Shown piece by piece: positions 11,075 to 23,400 of a stretch of 64,000 bases of DNA. Every line of letters starts with the position of its first letter. The stretch's first letter is position 1. Source of the stretch: Bedellia somnulentella (Eukaryota; Arthropoda; Insecta; Lepidoptera; Bedelliidae); the NCBI GenBank assembly GCA_963576735.1, contig OY755177.1:11532001-11596000 (forward strand). Reading direction: 5' to 3'. Made by a program: the position numbers and the translations under genes. The notes under the pieces were generated by a model that saw nothing but the letters and a program-made list of their open reading frames with translations, was not told the origin of the DNA and made no database searches.

Positions 11075-11560
11075 TACTTACTTATACTCACGCTCATTAT
11101 TCCCATTGGGTTAGGCAGAGACTATTGATCACCACTTAGTACCATCTTGATAAACTTCTCTTGCTTCCCTTACATTATTTATTCTTCTCATACATGCTCT
11201 TTTACTCTTCTCACTTCGGACAACCGCCTTTATAAGAACGTTTTCTATTTGATCTAGAAACGTTTTACGAGGCCGTCCTCTTCTAACAATCCCAACCACA
11301 TTGGCTCTATATATCTCTTTCGCTACTTTATTTTCATCCATCCTCTCTAAGTGCCCAAACCACTTTAACATTCTTTTTTCACTCATCATACAACCTTACA
11401 TTACATATATGTAATCAGAAGTATACTTCTGAGGGACCTCATTTTCACTGCATTAACTCTACTTTCATACTTCTTCTGCCATGCCCAACATTCACTACCA
11501 TACATCAACGTGGGATCCAGAACAGCATTATGCACAGCCATTCGAGTTTTTTATGACAAC
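11075..11560 (-). mobile_element. RTE-type LINE 3' fragment in the foldback loop
   Basis: Minus strand encodes RMLKWFGHLERMDENKVAKE, VGIVRRGRPRKTFLDQIENV and KRACMRRINNVREAREVYQD. 3' end TATACTCACGCTCATTATTCCC. Truncated at its 5' end. Confidence 0.85.
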
Positions 11561-12140
11561 GACTGTCTTGACTTTTTTAAATATGCTGATTTTTTTTAAC
11601 TTATATTTAGTGAGTAATTAAAAACGTAACGTAATAGTTATTATATAAGTCATAAAATATAAACAGAAACAATAGCATAGTTTGTGAAATATATTTGGAT
11701 ATATCGCGTTTTTAACAGATGGCAACCCTAATTTGCGGCCCTTTTTCACAGGCAGCTATTTATTATCATATTAGGAAAAAATAGCTTTAATTTCATATAA
11801 TAAATATGCGTGTAACTTATGAACGTATAAAACACACCAAAACATAATCTACTTACACCTGGCTGCGAGGTAGTTGCGGCCGAATTCGCAACGGCACATA
11901 TGGATTTTTATATTCTTTATATACATTGCTATGATGCAGATGTTATTATATTTCGATAACAAGTGAGCGAAATTTGTCTTAAAAAAATAATAAACATTAA
12001 TTAAATTAAAATTACTTGCGGCCACTTTTGCCTGGCTGCGTCTTGTCAGTGTATTTTCCTATTCATAAACTTATGTTAAAATGTGTGTTTGACTCAATAC
12101 GTTATGAACGTAGAGATTTAGCAAACGGATCTTATACTAT

Positions 12141-13320
12141 TATTTCTGATGCAAAAAATTATTTTCAGAAGTGTCCGGGAAATTAAACATTTTATACTCA
12201 AATAATTTCAGGTTTTTTGCCGTGTTTTGTTGTGTTGTTGAAGTTGGTGTAAGCAGCCCATGACTAATTACTTTAAGTCTGTCCACCACTTTTTAGGATT
12301 TATAGCCATGGGAATAGTTAGGTAGGTTATTAAATAAGATGGAGGATGAATAAAAGTCATCATTATTTCTTACCTCATTTATTTGGCAAAGCAAATTACA
12401 AACCGTTTTCATAATAATTCTACTAGTGTCACATTGTAAGGCACTGAGACTAATCAAAATTCGTGTTTAATTCATTGTACTTAGTTTTCATATTATGTTA
12501 AAGAGGAATGCATTGTTACAAATACTGTCTTAATACTCAAACGGAATGTAAATTAAACTGTTTTTTACAGTTAAATCACTTTTCAATCAATAAATTAGGT
12601 ACATAATACATTTCATCACAGTTAAAAATAAATCGTAAATATATCTGTTTTCAACTCTGCTTAGTAAAATGTTATAGTACAAATATGTACATGATGTATA
12701 AAAAAAGGATTTTATTTAGTCTTATTCCAAATCATCAATATAATAAACTTCATGCTTTTGAAACAAGTATTTATGTTTTATTGCTAGTATTTTTTAAGTC
12801 GTCTTCTACTAGTACTTTTTTTTATACTACATTTGATTTTTTATACTATGTCGTATGTGCCATTATTGCACAAAAATCTGATTAGGAGAACTTTAAGGCA
12901 CACAGTTAGGAATATAATAATAAAACTTTGATATTATGTAATATTGCTAAAGTAAATAAGTTGTGTCGCACTGATTGCTAATATCTCTTCTCTATGCTTC
13001 CCAGAGAATCTCTAAAAAACACTGAAAATCTATACAAAAGCAAAACTTAAAAGAATGAAACTAATCTTCTGACAGCATCTGATTACCTACTTGTCATCTA
13101 CCAACCTGAAAAAAATAAAATAAATATATGAACAAATTGAAAAAGCATAGAAAAATATACATAGAATGTTGTCAATGTACATATTGGTTTTTAATGTGAT
13201 TTTTTGGCATACATTGCCGGAAACCCTGTCTTTACAAATATTTCCACATTTAACAATTTATTAAGTATTATTATTCTCGTCACACAGTCTCGTCATCATC
13301 ACAAACATGTTTAACGAGTA
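12141..13320. other. No feature recognised
   Basis: AT-rich, with only short chance ORFs (one at 12685-12885 is low complexity). No repeats shared with the rest of the window were seen. Confidence 0.5.
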
Positions 13321-13522
13321 CATACATACATATACTCACGGCTATAAATTCCTAGAAGGGGTAGCCAGAGCTACGGAATTAGAAATTCCTCAGCCACATT
13401 TGGAAAATTGAGTGGGGAAAGGATGGTAAAGTAAAGGTTGTTGGTGATGGGTCTCCAGCCGCCTCTTACGTACACCTATCGGTAGAAACGGGGTAGTGCT
13501 ATTCTAAGCCGACAATACACGG
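13321..13522 (-). mobile_element. Family-2 SINE with internal deletion
   Basis: CATACATATACTCACGGC tail to TCTAAGCCGACAATACACGG. About 45 bp between GGTCTCCA and GCCGCCTCTTACG are missing compared with 9554-9799. Confidence 0.8.
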
Positions 13523-13989
13523 TTTTCAACGAGTGTCTGGGTTTAATCTAAATAAGGTGATTAGGCTTAAGTTCACCACGCTGGCCTATTGAGTAAACTA
13601 TTGAAATAGCTAGACCAGTTGGTATGTGTACTAGTCTTCGAAAATATCTGAGCACCTTGCTAACTAAATCGTCTTGCGGTTTATAGCTTCTCCGATTAGT
13701 GAAAATTAATAAACTGCCTATTTAGCATTGTTAGACTTCAGTACACGTTGATCTAAAATAGTAATACATTTTACACATTACATACACATACATTCATACG
13801 TGCCAATAGAAGTTAGATACTCTTTTCTCATTTAATTGACACTGGCAAGCTATACACCATCTTATAGGCTGGTTTTTTTTTGACTATTTGAATATAGAAC
13901 ACACTTCTTTTATTTATTTTTTATTTGAATGAGCATCATTTTTCCGAGAATCTGGCGGGAATTCACTTGCAACAATTGAGTTCAATCGA

Positions 13990-14718
13990 CGTGATTTTCG
14001 CGCTATGATTTATTATGACTTAAAAAAGGTTTAAAGTCTCAAGAATGTTTTGAACTTTTGGCTTCTACTTTTGGTGAGTCTGCTTGTTCCCGAGCAATAG
14101 TATTCAATTGGTTTACTGAATTTAAAAGAGGACGGGGATGTCTCGAAGATGAAGCGAAGACAGGACGGCCGCCAACCGCGCTCACGCAAGAAAACGTTCG
14201 TGCAGTCGAAAAACTTATTCGCGAAAACCGACGAATTACATATGTAGAGCTAGAGCGAGAACTAGGAATTGGATCAGCAGCAATGCAAACCATAATTCAC
14301 GACCACCTTCCTCTCCGTAAACGTTGTTCGAAATGGTTGCCGCACAAACTTACCGATGAGCAGTTTATTATATTGAAGTAGAGCAAAGTTTATTATATTG
14401 AAGACCGTCGGGTGGGTTGGTGCCTATTCATGACAGATAAATTCAATGGTAGAAGGCGAGAAAAAAAACGTATATGATATACTGACTGGTGACGAAACAT
14501 GGCAATATAACTATGATCCCGAATCAAAGCGACAGTCGACTGTATGGTGCTTTGAAGACGAGCCAACTCCAACGAAATGTCGCCGTGCACGAAGCACACA
14601 GAAACAAATGGTTGCCTCGTTTTTTCTGCAAAACGGGTCATATTGCTACTATTGTGCTAGAGAATGAAACAACGGTGAACTCCGAATGGTATGTGACAGT
14701 TTGTGCTCCAACAGTAAT
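13990..14718 (+). pseudogene. Mariner transposase, N-terminal part
   Basis: Readable as RDFRAM..., then LASTFGESACSRAIVFNWF, TEFKRGRGCLEDEAKTGRPP, LRKRCSKWLPHKLTDEQ, LTGDETWQYNYDPESK (first catalytic Asp) and EWYVTVCAPT. Frameshifted around 14030, 14385 and 14620. It stops where the RTE sequence begins. Confidence 0.8.
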
Positions 14719-16680
14719 GAGCACATGTTCTATTTGATCCAAATGTGTCCTCCGAGGTCGTCCTCTACTAACATTACCTTCCACATTGGCTCTATATATC
14801 TCTTTCACCAATTTACTGTCATCCATCCTCTCTATGTGCCCAAACCATCTCAACATTCCTTTTTCTATATTTCTTACAATATCATCTTTTACACCACACC
14901 TTTCACGAATCACATCATTCCTCACACGATCACATAACCTTACATTACACACTTTTCTGAGGGATCTCATTTCTACTGCATTCACTCTACTTTCATGCTT
15001 CTTCTGCCACACCCAACATTCACTGCCATACATAAGCGTAGGAACGAGGACAGCATCATGCACAGCCATTCGGGCCTTTGCAGACACCGACTGACTAGAC
15101 ATTAGACTATCCAGTGCTCCATTTACCGCATTACCCTTTTTCACTCTTCTCTCGATATCTTCATCACACTTTCCATCCCTAGTAAACAAACTTCCCAAAT
15201 ATACAAACTCTTTCACTTGTTCCACTTTCTTACCATTAATCTCAATCACGCATTCGGTCATATTCACCTCTCTCTCAAAAACCATAGTTATTGTTTTATC
15301 CACATTCACCCTCATTCCCTTTTTCTCAAAAGACGCACATGCAATATTCATCATCTCTTGCAGCTCTTCCACCGATGATGCAAGTAGCACTTGATCGTCG
15401 GCATATAAGAGGCATTTAATGATGAATCCACCCATTCTCAATCCATAATCACTTTCACGCAACTCTGTTAAACAGTCATCCATGAACAAATTGAAGAGCC
15501 ACGGGGAAGCTACACAACCCTGTCGGACACCCCGAGAGATCCCGAACCAGTCAGTATTTTCCCCGTTTACTCTCACACATGCACTGGAATCCTCATAGAG
15601 TGATACCAGTGCACGTATAAGTCGACTCCCCAAACCGAACTTGGATAACACCTCCCATAAACACTTTCTTACCACCCTATCATACGCCTTCTCTAAATCA
15701 ATGAAGGAGCAATACACCTTTCGGTTCTTAGCTAAGAACTTTTCGGTGATGCTCCTTAAAGAGAAGATTTGGTCCATACATCCCATTCCCTTTCTAAATC
15801 CTGCTTGCACATCCCAAATTTTATCTTCCGTTTCATTCATCACTCTTTCAATCAAAACCTTTGCATACAATTTACCGACAATGCTGAGTAGGCTAATTCC
15901 ACGGTAGTTTCTAGCCTCCTGGTGTGACCCCTTTCCTTTATATAAAGGCACAATTACCGCTTTGCACCAATCTTGTGGCACTTTGCCACTCGACCAGCAT
16001 TTTTGGAATAGGAAGTACAACCAGGAAGCCACCACCCCTTTACCAGCCCTCAGCATTTCAGTGTTTATCCTGTCATACCCTGCCGCTTTCCCTAGTTTCA
16101 TACTTTTCATTGCTTTCATTATTTCTTCCATACTGATCTCACTGTCACTAAAGTCACCCATAACGTCGTGCCAATCAACATTACTGCCGATTGGCGAAGA
16201 AATGGATGTATCCTCTTTTTCAAAGAGTCCCTCAAAATAGTTCTTCCATACTCGTCTTATGCTACTTTCATCCGTCGCCAATTCACCCTGTTCATCTCTC
16301 ACAACATTCACTCTCGTGTTTTGGGAAACTCCCTTTTCTTTCCGGATATATTTCCAGAACAACTTTTGGTTATTCCGGAAATTATCGGAGAGTTTCCTCT
16401 CACACCATTCTATCAGATCACGCTTTTTCTTTTCTATTTTCTTCTTAACCTCATTCTTAACTCTCTTATATTCATCTTCACTATTCTTCACTACATCATC
16501 TGTTACTCTCGCATCCATTCGTTTACTAGCTTTAATCGCTAGTAAATCTAACCAAGCTTTCTTCTTATCTCCAACTGCCTCTTTCACATCTTTATCCCAC
16601 CAACTTGTTGGTGGTCTATTTGTTCTTTTACTCAATCCACATACTTCCGTCGCACATTCATTCTCATTAGACTTTTTCAA
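14719..16680 (-). mobile_element. RTE-type LINE fragment, truncated at both ends
   Basis: One open frame from 16680 to about 14719: LSKRTNRPPTSWWDKDVKEA, NYRGISLLSIVGKLYAKVL, motif A SFIDLEKAYDRV (residue about 328), motif B GVRQGCVASPWLFNLFMDD, motif C CLLYADDQVLLAS (YADD about 426-429), then the [19 protein letters not shown] end. The final 40 or so codons and the 3' tail present in other copies are missing; the frame runs into mariner sequence. Confidence 0.88.
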
Positions 16681-16900
16681 CTCGAAAAATGTGTCAATTC
16701 TCCCTCACCCGCCATATTCCCCTGACCTAGCGCCTTATGATTTTTACTTGTTTCCAAAAATCAAAGAAAAACTAAAGGGGAAGAGGTTTGAAAGCAAAGA
16801 AGATGCGCTGGTTGCCTATGATTTCGAGATTTCTGAGGTATTTAAAGAAGAGTGGTCACAGGTATTTTCCAATTGGTTCAGACGTATGAAAAAGTGAATA
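16681..16900 (+). pseudogene. Mariner transposase, C-terminal part
   Basis: NVSILPHPPYSPDLAPYDFY, with the third Asp of the DD34D triad, then LFPKIKEKLKGKRFESKEDA to FSNWFRRMKK. The block with the second Asp (HxDN) is absent between the two halves. Confidence 0.8.
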
Positions 16901-16995
16901 CGTGCTCAGGGTGAATACTTTGAAAAGATCGATACTTGTAATAAAGAATAAGTTTTATTATTTTTGAGTATCTAGTTTCTTTTGGCATGCCCCTC

Positions 16996-17174
16996 GTATA
17001 CTCACGGCCTCATATGAAAGTTGATAGGGGACAAGATGGTATAAAGTATCGTTGGTGATGGGTCTCCAACCGCATCGCCCAAAAACCACTTTAGAAAAGC
17101 CCCATATCCTTAGTCGCCTTTTACGACACCCGTGGGTAGAATGGGGTAGTGACATTCTAAGCCGGCACTACACG
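16996..17174 (-). mobile_element. Family-2 SINE fragment beyond the Myo6 3' end
   Basis: TACTCACGGCC, GGTCTCCAACCGCATCGCCC, CTAAGCCGGCACTACACGGC. The tail-proximal part is degraded. It abuts the mariner right end. Confidence 0.75.
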
Positions 17175-17291
17175 GCATACACAACACATAAATGAAATAA
17201 ATTTGTGCAACTTGTACATTTTCGCTTTCTCTCAAGTTTTTTTAACTTTAGGTTTGCAGGTATTATAATCTATATTTTGCTATTAGATTAT

Positions 17292-17297
17292 TTTATT
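17292..17297 (-). terminator. Candidate Myo6 polyadenylation signal
   Basis: AATAAA on the minus strand only 2-3 nt beyond the stop. It would give a very short 3' UTR. I saw no other AATAAA between it and the mariner/SINE sequence that starts at 17174. Confidence 0.4.
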
Positions 17298-17299
17298 AC

Positions 17300-17451
17300 C
17301 TAGCGTTTCCTAAGTTCGGGAGGCAAGTACGGCTGTCCCCCGTTTTTAGTCCATTCCCTTTCGAACTCGTGCTCTAATATTTCTGCGCCCCTCTTGCGAG
17401 TGAGTCCAGTTTCGTCCAAACTGAGCTCGCACATTTGCATGTCGTCAACTC
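17300..17451 (-). CDS. Myo6: Myo6 last coding exon 23
   Basis: Residues 1180-1229 and the TAG stop: [34 protein letters not shown], ending ELRKR. The ending differs from vertebrates but the length is usual. Acceptor TTTACAG|GAGTT. Confidence 0.95.
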
Positions 17452-20400
17452 CTGTAAATAAATAAAGGGTTTTTAAATAAGATTTGTGGTTTTATGGAAT
17501 TAGTGTGAGAAGTGTCTGCTTAAAAATAGCACTAGCCCATGTATTTCCGTGTCATTCGTAAAAGGTGACTTAGGCTTATGACAGTTTTAAGAGATATTGA
17601 CCTCAACAAAAATCCTTAATTTAACAATATTTTCCCCTCTGAACTTCCAAAAGTGACTAAGGAATTCCGAATTAAGAATATCTGAAGCTTCATCTCGAAC
17701 AATCATGCTTTTCGTAACGAATTCACTAGCTTACTTCTGTTAATTTCGCGCAATATCACTTTTCGTAACACAATCACCAGCTTACTCCCTCTCAACTTCC
17801 GTTCGTCTCACCCACACTAACCTATCCTAACATAGTATAGGTAAGTGTATTACAACAAACAAACACAAACGTACTCACCAGAATGCAACAAAACGGGTGT
17901 CTTATCGGGATGCAGTTCCATCTGTCTGGCGACGTATTGTCCGTCGAAGTGCGCGTACCACCAGCCGCGCTTGTCAGAGTTGTTCGCGTCTAATGATGGA
18001 CGCACAAAGGGAATGCGGAAATAACGGTGGCGAGCGCCTAGGATCTCGCCTTTTTGGGGTAAGCGAGGGGTTTTTGCTGGAAATGGGAGGTTAGTATTGA
18101 ATAGTTTAATAGTCCTAGTTATTCAGCCGTGATAGTCCAAGATTCCAGACAGACGTGAGTTCAAATTCCGGGTCGGGCCTACAGCAATTTGTCTTATCTA
18201 AAGACTGTGGTTAATTTATCATGGTTGTTAATGTTGAGGAAACCCACATGGCTAAGTTGTACTTAGTCATGTGGCAGTGTATTCGTATCAAACGGAGATA
18301 GGCCTTTCCCCTATCACGTGAATACACTGTCCAAGCAAAATGTGGGTTCTCTGCTCAACCGGTGACAATGTCACGTGATGTTCAGACGTATTAGTACCTC
18401 TGGCAACCCCTTCGGGAATATACGGCGTGAACGTTTGAGTTTTTGAGAGTTTGATACTTAAAATTGCTTGTCACAAATTAACCTTTCTCTCATGGAACCA
18501 AGGTAATTTCATCTAGTCAACCGATTCAAACCCAGCGGCTTCAACACACAATGGACATTAGTGTTTCATATTATGTCGTTCAAGGCGTGGTGATAAAGCA
18601 ATTCGAACCATGGTGGCTGTTGTCTTCCACAATCGCCCCACAAATATAACGATGCCGCTCTAAAACTTTTTATCCTAGCACAAAGTGATGGTAACTTAAG
18701 TAATTAGGTGATTGGGGCGAAAATTTGTATTCATTGTTTTGATTGTTCTTATTTTAATATACATATGTGCTGCTGCTTTGCACCGAATAGAAATCTTACG
18801 TTCTTTCTGGCAGTTTTTTTTATTACAAATGCGCTGTTGTGGACAATAATTAATACTTTGAGCTTTTGAAATATGTAAGGTGGAGCATATTTTTAAGCGT
18901 CATGGACATTCCTTGCTTGTAAATATGTCCAAATTCTTACCAGCATCCATAATAGACTGAGGCGCCCTCTCTTGATCTCCCATAGTAGATTTCCTAGCGT
19001 TCTTTGCTTTCCAGGCGTGGTACACCTTCAGACGCCTGTGGAACTCATGTCTGCAAGCCTGAAATTATAAATTATTACTTGGGCATATAAAATAAGTAGA
19101 AATTCAGTAAATAATTTAATTCGGTTTTTGATGGTAATAAGATTTGAGGACAACCAAAAGCGAAGATTTTGAATAAAAAATGAAGTGTTCTAAATTAAGG
19201 AGTTTTGTTATTTAAACTTATGTAAGGATGGATAGCTAGCAAGATTAATAAATAAAGGAAAGAAAACATTATCATTTTTTTAAATAGAAAAAAAGAAAGA
19301 AAGATATACAAAGTGGCAAACTTTACCAACTCTAATGGGAGCTAATGGATGTATGTTTCTTACACTCAAACTCAAGAATTATGCCGTATTTTTATGTTTT
19401 TTTCATAGTCTCTGTCAACTTCCATTGGAACTAATGTCATGAGTTGATTTTTTTGTTCAAAATATCTCATCAAATTGAACCAACGCCTTTCTGCATTAGA
19501 TGCACTGAGCTATCAAGTTTGTCAAGGGAATAAAAGCATGTCGTCACATTACATTATAGTAAATCATATTTCAGTTCATACCTCCAATAGTTCGATATCA
19601 CAAGATGTATTGATGGTGTCGCGTAGTTCGGAATATTTCCACTTAGACAAATCATGTTTCTGTTTGCCTTGCATCGCTTGCTGCATTCTCACTCGCTCTG
19701 ACCTATTATGATACAATTGTGAGATTTTGTATAACAATGGATTTAGTAGTTGCTACTTATACAGATAATTTGTGTTATTTTGATTTGACTAGTATTATGC
19801 TATGTTTATGTTGTGATGTGAACATAAACTAGTTTCAGAACGGTGCCTTTAAATATGTAACGACGACCGCGTGAGATCTTATTTATTAAGACTTGGATAG
19901 CTGCAACTAACCAAGGCACTTTGTAAGGATCTATAAAGAACGCTAGCTTTTTGTAGTAAATTAGATTTTACATAAGTTGCTTTGCACTTTTCGTGGTAGT
20001 CGATAAAGTATGTGTTATCTTTTCAGTAAAATGGTACTTCTAGATTGTAAACATACGCGTGCAAATGAAATTGTGGTTTTACAATTGTTTCAACTGATGA
20101 TCAATATATTTTTTTTAACATTTTTGGTTTTAAAAAGCTTGATTTATTTTACTACAACATAAATATTAAACAAAACAAAGGTTATTGGTTTTAAAAACAA
20201 TCAGATTTCATACAATTAGTTTGTTTATATTAGTTACAAATAATAAAACACACATACTGTTAAAGTTATAGTGTATGTGCACATACATCGCCTAGATACA
20301 TGAGTGAATATTATAACTGAAATATCTGTTTATTTAAAATATCAAGTCGACATCTTTAGTATAAAAGTGATATCAACAAAACTTTTCATTAGACATAAAA

Positions 20401-23400
20401 CTAAGAATAACACAATATTCACTAATGCACGAAAAAGTGGTTATTATATTAAAGCCAAGTTCATAAGTTGGTCAACGAAAATCACCAAAGAAGACCGAAA
20501 TCACAAATCTGACTTGCATTATCAACTACAAATAAAACCCGTTCCATATAAGAAAGTAAAAGCAGTGAGCATACAGTGTTAGAAATAGTTAGATAGTTCA
20601 AACGTGCAAAAAGGGCCATTCCTCTATTCTGTACCTGTTTAACTTATTCTCTCCATTCAGTGTGTCCGGAAAACTGTGCAAACATTATAAAGAATTACTA
20701 AATAAACTTATTACCAAGTTCGCATCGTGTTTTCAAGCTTTATACAGGAAGAGAGCGAAACTTATATAGCACTTATATTTACCTATGAAACATAATTAAA
20801 AAAAACAGCTTATTAGCATAAACAATAAACTGGTAACATTTAAAGCCTTCGGGAAAGATAATAAAAACAAGCTGACAGTCAACATCTTAAAACAAAATGA
20901 CGTTTCTACTAGTATAACATAACATATTTATTCTACGAAATGATTACCAAACAGTAAAAACGATTTTCGCTGTCAAAGTCCAATTGCTTACGTATAGCAT
21001 ATATCGTGTAGCAATTTGAAGGGTTTCGTCCCAGAAAGGTAAAAAGGAACCCTATAATGCTTTTTGTAGTATACTATCGATTTTTTAAAAGTTTATTTGC
21101 TACTATACATTAGATATAAAATATTTATTACCTGCGTAACTGCGGCGGCGAGCCTTCCACATGGCCGTTGGTTTCCTTCGCTAATCTTACCGCCATTTCG
21201 TGGTCTCGACGCTCTTGCTCTAAACTGTACAATAAAATAAGGATCATTTAATATAGTTAATGACATGATAGTCCAAAGGGTAGAACACCCGCCCGTAAAC
21301 AGACAGGCGTGAGTTCAAATCCCGGGTCATATGTGTGGTTAATTTATCATGGTTGATAACGGTGAGGGAAAACATCGTGAGGAAACCCACATGGCCGAAT
21401 TGTACTTAGCCATGTGACTGTGTATACGTACAAAAAAGGCAATAGGCCTGCCCCCTATCACGTGAGTACACTGTCTAAGCAAAACGTGGGTACCTGTACC
21501 TACTTTGGACATTAGGTGGCGCTGTCACGTGATGTTCAGCAGTATTGGTATATCTGCCACCCCTTCTGGGATAAACGGCGTGAACGTTTGTGTTATGTTA
21601 TGTTTATGTTAAAATAATTAACGTTGACTAAAATAATTTTGTTGTGTAATGTCGGCTTAGAATATACGAGTGCCATTTAAAGAGACTTACGGTTTTGGGG
21701 CTTTTTAACCGACTTCAAAAAAGGAGGTTCTCAGTTCGATTGTTTGTATGTATGTATGTATGTATGTATGTATGTATGTATAATTGTCCGCGATTATCTC
21801 GAGTTTGGCTTAAGCTATTTGGATGCGGTTTTCAGAACAGTATTCGTTACATTTAGGAGAAGGTTTTAGTACCTTAACCGACCAAAAAAAGGAAGGAGGT
21901 TCTGTGTTTGACCTGTATGTATGTCTGTTGGTCCGCGATTATCTCGAGTTTGGCTTAAGCTATTTGGATGCGGTTTTCAGAAAAGTATTCGTTACATTTA
22001 GGAGAAGGTTTTAGTGCCTTAACCGACCAAAAAAAGAAAGGAGGTTCTGTGTTTGACCTGTATGTATGTCTGTTGGTCCGCGATTATCTCACGTTTGGCT
22101 TAAGCTATTTGGATGCGGTTTTCAGAAAAGTATCCGGTACATTTGGAAAGATGGGTTAAGTGATTTAACCGACTCTAAAAAAAAGGAGGTTCTGTGTTTG
22201 ACCTGCATGTATGTATGTTGGTCGGCGATTATCTCGCGTTTTGCTTAAGCTATTTGGATGAGATTTTCAGAAAACTACTTGTTACTTTCAGGACAAGGTT
22301 TTAGTGATCTAACCGTCTCAAAAAAGGAGTTTCTGAGTTTCACCTATAAGTATGTATGTAAGTTTGAAGGTTCTTAGTAATTATTAGACAAAGAGTTATC
22401 AGTTTATGTTATTACATTCAGGAGAGGGTTTAAGTTCTTTACCCGACTCGAAAAAAAGGAGGTTTCTTAGTTTGAAATATAAGTATGTATGTAAAGTTAT
22501 CAATACTAGACAGAGATTTATCAATATATGTTAATAAAGTTTTTTTATTAGTAATAAACAGAGTTACTAAATTATTAAACAAAAAAGTATATAAAAACAT
22601 GAATAAATTACTCTTAATTATATTGAAGAAAAAAATATATATTGCAACATCATGTTTTTCATCCTGGTCATTTCAATCAAGGCTCTTTCGTCATGGGGAT
22701 GGTTAAGTAATTTCTTTGAATCTATATCACTTAAAGCCATCTCATCAAGGGATTTTACACGACTCAACGCTACATATATATAAAAGTGTTTCTTTGCATT
22801 TGTGATAGGTGAACTTCTCTTTGCTCATCTGTTTCGGCAGCAAGAGCAGCACGCTGACGATCTCTCTCATTCTGAAGGGCAAGCACGAGTTATCGACACG
22901 ATAACGGTTAGAATGAGATGGCAGTATACGATACTAAGTAAGTGCGTAAAAGATGGCTGCTTTATCCCACGCGATAACTAGTTTAAATACGGCTCGTGCT
23001 TGCTCTGCTGAAGTCTTTGTTTTTTTTCGATGGGTATTTTGTTCTCCCTTACGCGATTTTCCTTAAAGCATCCTTTGATTTTCTATCTAGACCCGCAGGT
23101 AAACAAAATAGTAACAAGTAAGCTAAAGTCATAATAACAAATATTATAACTACCTGTTAAAAAAACTATAAAATAAACGGACAGTAAAACTTATCTCTAA
23201 AAAACTATCACTAATTCACTAAAAAACTCAGAGTGATTTAAGAACTTATCACTAAAAAGTATAAAATAAAAAAGAAAAACAAAAACTTCAAATTAAAAAC
23301 TAAACAGAAAAATTAAATATTATTATTTTTCATTTAAAAAAGAACCGCCTTCAAAAATCCAACTGAAAAGTATAAAATAATTTTTATTTATTTTATTATG

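Larger units (their letters stand above)
10398..12140. mobile_element. 1.74-kb foldback (long inverted repeat) element
   Basis: Arms 10398-11061 and 11632-12140 are long reverse complements (for example AAATCTCTACGTTCATAACG and its mirror at 12103-12122; GTGGCCGCAAGTAATTTTAA and its mirror). The left arm is about 144 bp longer because a small MITE sits in it. The loop (11062-11631) holds an RTE fragment. No transposase. Confidence 0.85.
13799..16995 (+). mobile_element. Mariner transposon carrying an RTE fragment
   Basis: Left end after TA: CG then TGCCAATAGAAGTTAGATAC; right end CTAGTTTCTTTTGGCATGCC CCTCG, TA. They pair as TIRs apart from a 7-bp gap on the left. Between them are mariner transposase remains (13990-14718 and 16681-16900) and an RTE piece (14719-16680). 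Confidence 0.8.

Noticed and set aside
14638..16680. Intact 680-residue RTE protein
   Set aside because: The last 30 residues are antisense mariner sequence and the start codon is TTG; the endonuclease and true C-terminus are absent.
16259..16897. 212-codon plus-strand ORF as one protein
   Set aside because: Only its last 70 codons are real (mariner C-terminus); the rest is antisense RTE sequence.
20304..20582. 92-codon plus-strand ORF in Myo6 intron 19
   Set aside because: Lys/Ile-rich AT-driven composition, no domain, no splice partners.
21708..22490. CRISPR-like array
   Set aside because: The units repeat along their whole length with no unique spacers, and the DNA is a eukaryotic intron.
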